Shown in pieces: positions 57,500 through 64,000 of a DNA stretch of 64,000 bases. The notes beneath the pieces are model-generated. The model ran no database searches, was not told the DNA's origin, and saw only the letters and a list, made by a program, of their open reading frames with translations. Origin of the DNA: UBA4292 sp964648695. Lineage in GTDB: Bacteria > Bacillota > Clostridia > Lachnospirales > Lachnospiraceae. The DNA is taken from NCBI GenBank assembly GCA_964648695.1, contig CAZYLH010000001.1, positions 18,383 through 82,382 on the forward strand, read 5' to 3'. The position numbers and the translations under genes are program-made. The stretch's first letter is position 1. Every line of letters starts with the position of its first letter.

Positions 57500-58435
57500 C
57501 TACTCTGACTCATCTGCTTCCGTAAAAAGTGCGTTCACATAGGTTTCTGAATTAAATTTCTGAAGATCCTCAATCTGCTCTCCCACGCCGATGTACTTTA
57601 CTGGCACGCCTAGCTCTGACTGAATAGCCACGGCGATACCCCCTTTTGCACTTCCGTCCATCTTTGTAAGAATTATGCCGGTGATCTTTGCAACCTCCAT
57701 AAACTCCCTTGCCTGCACAAGGGCGTTTTGTCCCGTGGTGGCATCTAACACAATAAGAGTCTCCCGATAGGCTTCTGGATAATCCTTATCTATAATCCGA
57801 TTGATCTTTCTTAACTCCTCCATCAGGTTTTTCTTGTTGTGAAGGCGCCCTGCCGTATCACAGATTAGAATATCAGTCCCCTTTGCCTTTGCGGACTGGA
57901 CAGCGTCATACACCACTGCCGCCGGATCAGACCCTTCTTGATGGGCGATAAAATTTGCTCCGGCTCTCTTTGCCCACATATCAAGCTGCTCTATAGCCCC
58001 TGCGCGGAAAGTATCCGCCGCGGCCAGCGTAACACTCTTACCTTTAGACCTCATCTGTCCTGCAAGCTTGCCGATTGATGTGGTCTTACCCACGCCGTTT
58101 ACGCCGATAACTAGGATCACAGATTTTTTGTTCTCAAAATCGTAGGCATTCTCACCCAAATCCATCTTGCGTCTGATGCTCTCCATAAGGATTTCTTTTA
58201 CTTCATAAAGATCCTTAATCCGCTCATCCTCCACGCGCTCTTTTAGTTCCTCTATAATGTCTGCAGTAGTACGAACGCCTATATCGGCGGTGATTAATAT
58301 CTCCTCCAAATCCTCATAGAATTCCTCGTCGATGTCACCGCCAGAAAAAAGCCCGTCAAGCTTTGAGACCAGATTACTTCTGGTCTTAGCCATTCCGTCA
58401 AATAAACGCTTTAAAAAACCCCTCTTTTCTGACAT
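57500..58435 (-). CDS. ftsY: Signal recognition particle receptor FtsY
   Basis: A 311-residue SRP GTPase homologue that docks Ffh-ribosome complexes at the membrane. N domain, then G domain with G-V-N-G-V-G-K-T-T near 112, D-T-A-G-R near 195 and T-K-M-D-G-S-A-K-G-G. The acidic A domain of enterobacterial FtsY is missing, as is normal for Firmicutes; only a basic amphipathic N terminus precedes the N domain. Lies 14 bp after smc. Confidence 0.97.
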   Translation of the reverse strand: MSEKRGFLKRLFDGMAKTRSNLVSKLDGLFSGGDIDEEFYEDLEEILITADIGVRTTADIIEELKERVEDERIKDLYEVKEILMESIRRKMDLGENAYDFENKKSVILVIGVNGVGKTTSIGKLAGQMRSKGKSVTLAAADTFRAGAIEQLDMWAKRAGANFIAHQEGSDPAAVVYDAVQSAKAKGTDILICDTAGRLHNKKNLMEELRKINRIIDKDYPEAYRETLIVLDATTGQNALVQAREFMEVAKITGIILTKMDGSAKGGIAVAIQSELGVPVKYIGVGEQIEDLQKFNSETYVNALFTEADESE

Positions 58436-58449
58436 TTACCATCCTCCAA

Positions 58450-61400
58450 TCAGTTATCTAACTCCTGTTCGATAAGATTTACGCTCACAAGGGTTGAGAC
58501 GCCCTTTTCCTGCATGGTGATACCATATAGACGGTCCGCCATCACCATGGTTCCTCGTCTGTGGGAGATTAAGATAAACTGAGTATGCTCTGTAAGCTTG
58601 TGAAGATAATTTGCAAAGCGTGAGACATTGGAATCATCAAGCGCTGCCTCAATCTCGTCTAAAAGGCAGAAAGGACTTGGCTTTAGGTTCTGAATGGCAA
58701 ATAGAAGTGCTATAGCCGTGAGAGCCTTCTCTCCACCCGAAAGCTGCATCATATTTTGAAGCTTCTTTCCGGGAGGCTGCGAGATAATATGAATTCCAGC
58801 CTCAATAACATCCTCTCCCTCAACAAGCTCAAGTCTCCCATGACCGCCTCCAAAAAGCTCTGCAAACACCTTGTCAAACTCTGTCTGGATATGGGCAAAC
58901 TGCTCATTAAACTGCTTTCTCATGCCGGTATCCAGCTCGTCTATAATGCCGTGAAGCTGTTCCTCCGCCTTGGTAAGGTCATCAAACTGCACCTTCATGA
59001 ATTCGTAACGCTCCGAAATCTCCTTGTACTGCTCTATCGCATTTACGTTTACGTTTCCAAGCTCCTTAATGCTACCCTTTATGGCAACGATTCTTTTCCT
59101 AAGCTCTGACATGGACATGGTGATCTCATCCATGGGCACCTGAGCCTGTGAGGGGCTCATCTCATATTCCGTCCAGAGGTAGTTTACTCTCTCGTCCAGG
59201 TGGTTTTCCAGCTTTTCCTTCTGGTTTTGAAGCCGCAAAAGCTCCACCTCCAGATCCTTTTGCTTACTGGAAATTTCCTGCTGCTTGGAGAAAAATTCCC
59301 TCTGCTCCTCCATGCTCTTTGTCTTTTCGTCGTTTAGCTTAAGAAGCTCTCTGTGCGCATCATCCTTAGTTTTTACACATTCATCGCGCTCTTTGGTAAG
59401 CCGCTCGATAGTCCCCTCTATCTCCTCTATAGCCTTACTAATCTGCTCCTTACGCTTTAGCAAACCAGCACGCTCTGTCTTTAGTTTTTCAAGCTCACTA
59501 AAAATTCGCTCCTCGCTTTCAAGAATGAACTCTTTTTTCTGCTTCAGGTTTGATATCTCAAGCTGCACCCTGTTAAGTGAGGCCGCCAGCTGCTCACGCC
59601 TCTCCTTTTCATCAGAAAGCTTTTTCTCATCATCTGTGATGGTTTTTTCTGAGTCGCTGTTCTCATCCTCAATGGAAGTGAGGCTCTCCTCAACCTTTCC
59701 CTTTTCCTGGCGCAGCGCCTCAAGCTCTGCTTCAAGCTTTTTCATCTGTTCGCTAACATCCGCTAGGGAAACCTTTATCTCATCCAAGTCTTTTTCAGAC
59801 TGTGACAGCTTAAGGCTCTCCTCCGTCCGCAAAAGCGTTAGGCTCTGGAGATTTTCAGAAAGCTTCCTACAAGCAGCGTCCGCATTCCTTAACTTTTCAG
59901 TGCTAATCTGCAGATCTTTTTTGTATCTAGAAGCTTCATGTTTTGCATTCTCAGCCGCCTTACTTAACTCCTTAATCTCATTCTTTCGTCCAAGAAGATT
60001 GCTGCTGTTTTTATACGTTCCTCCTGTCAGTGATCCGCCGGGGCTTAAAAGCTCTCCATCCAAAGTGACAATGCGAAGCGAATAGTTAAAGCGCTTAGCA
60101 ATCTCCGATGCGTTATCTATATTATCCACCACAAGAGTTCGCCCTAAAAGATATGATATGACGTTTTCATATATGGGGGCGTAGCTGACAAGCGATGAGG
60201 CAACGCCTATAACGCCCCTCGCCTTTAGAGCATCCGGGTGAGGAAAATCTATCTTTTTCCTGTACGCATCCAAGGGCAAAAATGTCGCACGCCCGTATTT
60301 GTTTGCTTTTAGATAGGAAATCAGTTTTTTGGCGGTGGCTGTACTGTCCGTTACGATATTCTGTATTGAACCGCCAAGAGCAATCTCCATGGCTGTCTCA
60401 TATTTTTTATCCAGCCGTATAAGATCTGAGACAACGCCCTTGGCATTAGTGCCGGAGCTTTTTGCATACTCCATCACGCGCCGTATGCTGTTCTGATAGC
60501 CCTCATAGCGCTCATCAAGATTTCTTAAAGACTCTGCCCGTGAGCTAGCAATCTTGTAATTTTGCTCGGCAGCACTTAAAGCTTTCTGAATATCAGAAAC
60601 TGTATTTTTTAGTGCGCTAGCCGCCTGCTGCTGCTTTATAAGCTCTTCCTTTTCATGAGCTATTCTTTGATCAAGCTCATCTAAGTCATTCTTCTGCTTA
60701 AAAACTTTTTTATTTACGTCCTCCTGTTCAGCAGAGAGCTTAACACTTCTCTCATCTAGCTCCGCGCGTCTTAAAAGGTGCTGTTCCTCCAAGGTAGTAA
60801 AATGCTGCAGTCTTGCCGCCGCATCGGATTTCTCACTTAAGAGAGTCATCCGTCTTTCCTTTGTGTCAAGCACCGAGCGCTCATGGTTTGAGATGCGAAT
60901 ATCAAGGGCTGCTATGGTGTTTGTAAGATCATATTCCTCATTTGAAAGCTCTCGCTCACGCTCCGCGGCTTCCGTCTTCTGATTTAAGACAGATCCCTGC
61001 TCTTCCTTGTAGCGCTCCTCCTCTGTTTCAAGGGTTAAGAGACGCTCATTGACGTGGGCGGCGTTCGTGTTTTCTGTGTTTATCTGCTCCTTAAGAACCA
61101 GAATACGCCCTTCTTTTTCCTGGATGCTCACGCTGGCATCACTAAAGCTCTGATTTAGCGCAGAGCTCTTTTCCTCAAGGTCACGCACTGAGCGGTTTAC
61201 ATCCTCATACAGAGCGCGCAGGCTTTCATTGTCCCTAAGCGTTTCCTCCAAATCACCGTTTACTATCTCAGTGTTTTTTTCCACTTCTTTTAAGCGGTCC
61301 TGAGAATCCTGATAGTCCAGTGTAAAGAGCTCCTGATCAAGTCTCTTTTGCTCATCGCGAAAGTTTAAATATTTCTTTGCATTTTCTGACTGGCGCTCTA

Positions 61401-62013
61401 AAGGCCCCACCTGCTTTTCAAGCTCGGACAAAATATCTGTAACTCTAACGAGATTTGAGTGCTCGCTCTCAAGCTTTTTTAGGGTTTCCTTCTTGCGGCG
61501 CTTAAATTTTACAATTCCCACCGCCTCGTCAAAGAGCTCCCTGCGCTCATCGGGCTTGTTGCTTAGGATCTTATCAATCTGACCCTGGCCGATGATGGAG
61601 TAGCCCTCCTTGCCGATGCCGGTGTCATAAAACATCTCCTGCACATCGCGCAGACGGCTTACTACGCCGTTAATCTTATACTCACTCTCTCCAGAGCGGT
61701 ATACACGTCTGCTTACAGTAACCTCCTCATAGTCAACGGGAAGCTTGTGGTCGGAGTTATCCAGAGTGATTGCCACATAGGCATATCCCTGCGGCTTTCT
61801 AAGCTCCGTCCCCGAAAAGATTACATCCTGCATATTTGAACCTCGAAGCTGCTTTGCGCTCTGCTCTCCAAGCACCCAGCGCACCGCATCAGCGACATTG
61901 CTCTTTCCGGAACCGTTAGGCCCCACTATGCAGGTAATACCGTTGTGAAACTCAAAATTTATTTTGTTTGCGAAGGATTTAAATCCCTGAACCTCTATCC
62001 CTTTTAAATACAT
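58450..62013 (-). CDS. smc: Chromosome segregation protein SMC
   Basis: A 1187-residue condensin ATPase. N-terminal Walker A G-P-N-G-S-G-K-S-N-V-A-D near 32, long coiled coil, hinge domain at about 505-650 (G-G-S-I-Q-N-I-V-T-D and G-R-A-T-F-L-P-L-D), second coiled coil, then the C-terminal signature L-S-G-G-E-K-A-L-T-A near 1090 and Walker B C-L-L-D-E-I-E-A-A-L-D. Works with ScpA and ScpB. Full length and intact, between rnc and ftsY in the classical order. Confidence 0.98.
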   Translation of the reverse strand: MYLKGIEVQGFKSFANKINFEFHNGITCIVGPNGSGKSNVADAVRWVLGEQSAKQLRGSNMQDVIFSGTELRKPQGYAYVAITLDNSDHKLPVDYEEVTVSRRVYRSGESEYKINGVVSRLRDVQEMFYDTGIGKEGYSIIGQGQIDKILSNKPDERRELFDEAVGIVKFKRRKKETLKKLESEHSNLVRVTDILSELEKQVGPLERQSENAKKYLNFRDEQKRLDQELFTLDYQDSQDRLKEVEKNTEIVNGDLEETLRDNESLRALYEDVNRSVRDLEEKSSALNQSFSDASVSIQEKEGRILVLKEQINTENTNAAHVNERLLTLETEEERYKEEQGSVLNQKTEAAERERELSNEEYDLTNTIAALDIRISNHERSVLDTKERRMTLLSEKSDAAARLQHFTTLEEQHLLRRAELDERSVKLSAEQEDVNKKVFKQKNDLDELDQRIAHEKEELIKQQQAASALKNTVSDIQKALSAAEQNYKIASSRAESLRNLDERYEGYQNSIRRVMEYAKSSGTNAKGVVSDLIRLDKKYETAMEIALGGSIQNIVTDSTATAKKLISYLKANKYGRATFLPLDAYRKKIDFPHPDALKARGVIGVASSLVSYAPIYENVISYLLGRTLVVDNIDNASEIAKRFNYSLRIVTLDGELLSPGGSLTGGTYKNSSNLLGRKNEIKELSKAAENAKHEASRYKKDLQISTEKLRNADAACRKLSENLQSLTLLRTEESLKLSQSEKDLDEIKVSLADVSEQMKKLEAELEALRQEKGKVEESLTSIEDENSDSEKTITDDEKKLSDEKERREQLAASLNRVQLEISNLKQKKEFILESEERIFSELEKLKTERAGLLKRKEQISKAIEEIEGTIERLTKERDECVKTKDDAHRELLKLNDEKTKSMEEQREFFSKQQEISSKQKDLEVELLRLQNQKEKLENHLDERVNYLWTEYEMSPSQAQVPMDEITMSMSELRKRIVAIKGSIKELGNVNVNAIEQYKEISERYEFMKVQFDDLTKAEEQLHGIIDELDTGMRKQFNEQFAHIQTEFDKVFAELFGGGHGRLELVEGEDVIEAGIHIISQPPGKKLQNMMQLSGGEKALTAIALLFAIQNLKPSPFCLLDEIEAALDDSNVSRFANYLHKLTEHTQFILISHRRGTMVMADRLYGITMQEKGVSTLVSVNLIEQELDN

Positions 62014-62019
62014 ACCTGG

Positions 62020-62703
62020 TTATTCCTCTTTCTGTAATAGTAAAAGGGCCTGATACGCGGCCATCTGCTGGGCGGCTTTCTTTGTCCTTCCGCTCCCCTC
62101 TCCCAGCACCCTCTTTCCCACGCGCACCTGCATGCGAAATCTCTTGTCATGATCGGGGCCTGATTCCTCTAATAGCTCATACGTAAGATTTTCTGTACAA
62201 TCAGCCTGTATCTTTTCCTGCAGTATGGTCTTGCTATCGTAAAAAAATCTCCTGTTCTCGATATCATTTAGCACGAACTTAAGGATAAATTCTTTTGCGC
62301 ATACAAAACCACCGTCAAGATAAATAGCTCCGATAAGCGCCTCAAGGGCGTCTGCGATGATGGAATCTCTGTTTCTTCCTCCCGTATGTTCCTCGCCCTT
62401 TCCCAAGCGTATGAACTGTTCCAGTCCAAATTGTCTTGCACAAAAAGCAAGGCTCATCTCACATACCATGGACGCACGCAGCTTCGTCATCTCACCCTCG
62501 CTCTTGTCCGGCATGGTCATGTATAAAAATTCACTTGAAATCAGCTCTAAAACCGCATCTCCTAAAAATTCAACACGTTCATTGTGAAAGGCGCGGTCTT
62601 GATGCCCTTCATTTGCAAATGAGGTATGCGTCAAAGCCAGAAGGAGGTGGTTTTTATCCGTGAAGTGATACCCAATCCGCTCCTCCAGTTCACTAAGCTG
62701 CAT
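62020..62703 (-). CDS. rnc: Ribonuclease III
   Basis: A 227-residue double-strand-specific endoribonuclease. Catalytic domain with H-N-E-R-V-E-F-L-G-D-A-V-L-E-L and A-D-A-L-E-A-L-I-G-A-I-Y-L-D, and a C-terminal double-stranded RNA-binding domain with G-x-G-R-T-K-K-A-A-Q. It processes rRNA precursors and could cut the long stems in the pnp and E leaders. It follows plsX by six bases; no acpP gene lies between, unlike many Firmicutes. Confidence 0.97.
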   Translation of the reverse strand: MQLSELEERIGYHFTDKNHLLLALTHTSFANEGHQDRAFHNERVEFLGDAVLELISSEFLYMTMPDKSEGEMTKLRASMVCEMSLAFCARQFGLEQFIRLGKGEEHTGGRNRDSIIADALEALIGAIYLDGGFVCAKEFILKFVLNDIENRRFFYDSKTILQEKIQADCTENLTYELLEESGPDHDKRFRMQVRVGKRVLGEGSGRTKKAAQQMAAYQALLLLQKEE

Positions 62704-62709
62704 TTTTAC

Positions 62710-63756
62710 TTACTCCTCCTTATTGTCAGAGACTTGCGTTTTTAGTGAAGCAGATATCTTCTCGGCGATATTCTGCTTAGAAAAATCAATGCACTGCAAA
62801 ACCGCATTCTTTATTTCCTTGGCAGTCGCGCTTCCATGACTTTTTATAACCAGGCCTTTTAATCCCAGCATGGGTGCGCCGCCGTACTGGCTTGCATCAA
62901 ACTTCTTTAGCTTCTCCTTTAGGGAAGGATAGACAAGCGCCGCTCCCACCTTGTTTTTGACACTTGATGTCAGGGTTGTCTTTAAAATTCCAAGGAGCAT
63001 TGAGCCCGTGGCCTCATAGGTCTTTAAAGCCACATTTCCGGCAAAGGCATCACATACAATGACGTCAGCCTTCCCCTCAAGCATGTCCTTAGCCTCAATG
63101 CTTCCGATAAAGTTAATACCCTCATCTGCCTTTAAGAGCGGGTATGTATCCTTTACAAGGCTGTTTCCCTTTTCCTCCTCCGCGCCGATATTTAAAATTC
63201 CAACGGCAGGATTTTTTACTCCCATTACATTTTCCATATAAATGGAGCCCATATGCGCATACTGCACCAGATACTCAGGCTTTGCGTCCACATTTGCACC
63301 GCAGTCGATGAGGAGTGAGCCGCCCTTCATGGTGGGAATAATGGGCGCAAGAGGAGTTCTTCTCACCCCTTTAAGCTTTCCTACGATCACCTGTCCGCCA
63401 ACAAGCACTGCGCCAGTACTTCCGCTTGAGACAAATCCGTCTGCTTTTTTCTCCCTGACAAGCTTTAATGCCACCACCAGGGAGGAATCCTTCTTGGTGC
63501 GTATGGCATTTACCGGCGGCTCTCCGGTCTCAATCACCTCTGTGGTGTGGATTATTGAGATATGACCCTCATCAATACTACTGTACTCTTTGCTGGCAGA
63601 GAGCTTTTTTAGCTCCGCCCTAATCGCATCTGCATCCCCTGTAAATGTCACCTTAAGCTCATCCTTTGATGCCTCTAGCAGTGCCTCAACAGCGCCCTTA
63701 ACGATCTCGCCGGGGGCATTATCGCCGCCCATGGCATCCAGTGCTACATGTACCAT
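62710..63756 (-). CDS. plsX: Phosphate acyltransferase PlsX
   Basis: About 348 residues. Makes acyl phosphate from acyl-ACP, the donor used by PlsY (encoded near 36 kb). Conserved V-A-L-D-A-M-G-G-D-N-A-P at the start, G-A-V-L-V-G-G, R-x-P-L-A-P-I-I-P-T and C-D-A-F-A-G-N-V. The frame can be extended 27 codons to 63837, but that part is translated E3 element; GGAGGAAAGGGT precedes the ATG at 63756. First gene of the plsX-rnc-smc-ftsY group in this window. Confidence 0.96.
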   Translation of the reverse strand: MVHVALDAMGGDNAPGEIVKGAVEALLEASKDELKVTFTGDADAIRAELKKLSASKEYSSIDEGHISIIHTTEVIETGEPPVNAIRTKKDSSLVVALKLVREKKADGFVSSGSTGAVLVGGQVIVGKLKGVRRTPLAPIIPTMKGGSLLIDCGANVDAKPEYLVQYAHMGSIYMENVMGVKNPAVGILNIGAEEEKGNSLVKDTYPLLKADEGINFIGSIEAKDMLEGKADVIVCDAFAGNVALKTYEATGSMLLGILKTTLTSSVKNKVGAALVYPSLKEKLKKFDASQYGGAPMLGLKGLVIKSHGSATAKEIKNAVLQCIDFSKQNIAEKISASLKTQVSDNKEE

Positions 63757-63799
63757 ACCCTTTCCTCCATTTATAATACGAGTTACCCAACCGATGGGA

Positions 63800-63963
63800 A
63801 TGAAACACGGATTGCTCCGCACTTCGCACTCCCGCAATCCTAAAACACCTCAAATCCGCTCATTTTTCTTTTGAAAAATGGCTACTTTTCGGTGTTTGGC
63901 GCTCCCCAAAGTCATAAAGTTCATGCAAGCATGAACTTTATGACCTTTTGTCGCTTGTTTCAT
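63800..63963 (-). ncRNA. Element E3: structured dispersed element in the plsX leader
   Basis: Full copy, 164 nt, reading on the minus strand. Terminal stem ATGAAACA with TGTTTCAT, where the central A-T is swapped relative to GATAC/GTATC in E1 and E2, a compensatory change. Hairpin 1 is a perfect 15-bp stem GTCATAAAGTTCATG with CATGAACTTTATGAC. Hairpins 2 and 3 match the other copies. A TATTAT box overlaps its start, though no good -35 box is visible. Function unknown; see E1. Confidence 0.75.
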
Positions 63964-63975
63964 AATACGTTAAAG

Positions 63976-64000
63976 GGCTTTCCCGGCATACGGAAAAGCC
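63976..64000 (-). terminator. Hairpin at the window edge, probably ending an upstream gene
   Basis: GGCTTTCCC (63976-63984) with GGAAAAGCC (63992-64000), eight of nine bases paired plus one wobble, followed on the minus strand by CTTTAA. It probably closes the gene beyond the window. The T tail is weak. Confidence 0.4.

Noticed and set aside
59285..60085. 266-residue plus-strand open frame
   Set aside because: Antisense to the SMC coiled coil, whose biased codons open the other strand; composition is Ser/Phe-rich and gene-unlike.

Overview
The window looks like a chromosomal segment of a low-to-mid-GC Clostridia member, most likely Lachnospiraceae. The reasons are the gene orders recN-argR-nadK-tlyA-dxs-ispA-xseB-xseA-nusB-Asp23, DUF512-der-plsY-gpsA-maf and plsX-rnc-smc-ftsY, strong AGGAGG-type ribosome binding sites and an NfnAB-type transhydrogenase. 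Almost everything is housekeeping and lies on the minus strand; only aroF, rqcH and prs are on the plus strand. I saw no rRNA, tRNA, CRISPR array, prophage or complete insertion sequence. One 100-N scaffold gap lies at 53635-53734.

Layout. 1-2.9 kb: edge of a GntR-like gene, then a metal-efflux operon (ArsR/SmtB sensor, separate HMA metallochaperone, P1B ATPase) with a clear promoter and operator. 2.9-6 kb: rpsO-pnp-ridA with structured leaders. 6-10.7 kb: a compact beta-mannooligosaccharide phosphorolysis operon (LacI regulator, GH130 phosphorylase, and a head-to-tail fusion of cellobiose/mannobiose 2-epimerase with mannosylglucose phosphorylase). 10.7-20 kb: an LTA-synthase-like enzyme divergent from DAHP synthase, argS, a HigBA toxin-antitoxin pair, glycogen synthase. 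18.7-27.7 kb: the recN-to-Asp23 operon. 27.8-31.6 kb: nfnBA and xylulokinase. 31.8-41.1 kb: rqcH, a lipoprotein foldase, maf-gpsA-plsY-der-DUF512, prs. 41-50.7 kb: pgeF-yraN-rnhB-lepB-rbgA-lepB paralogue, a large repeat-bearing surface protein, then rplS-trmD-rimM-khpA-rpsP. 50.7-63.8 kb: ffh-ylxM, a coiled-coil membrane protein, an ABC exporter, threonine deaminase, ftsY-smc-rnc-plsX.

The most unusual item is a dispersed, about 165-nt structured element (called E here). It has three full copies (12928-13091 +, 27583-27748 -, 63800-63963 -), a 5'-half copy (53507-53572 -) and a decayed 3'-half copy (33533-33575 +). The full copies lie directly downstream of a -10-like hexamer, in the 5' leaders of aroF, an Asp23-family gene and plsX. 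They share a terminal closing stem, an A/T-rich long hairpin, an almost invariant bulged hairpin and a GGATTGC/GCAATCC hairpin. Substitutions in the terminal stem and in hairpin 1 are compensatory, which argues for selected secondary structure. I cannot assign it to a named RNA or repeat family.

Other points: the epimerase-phosphorylase fusion; a signal peptidase paralogue whose nucleophile position is Ala; a scaffold gap flanked by an exact 55-bp duplication that is probably an assembly overlap; an 11-nt motif shared by the rpsO and pnp leaders; a terminator hairpin that also carries the -35 box of the next promoter; and absence of sporulation genes from two places where relatives carry them.
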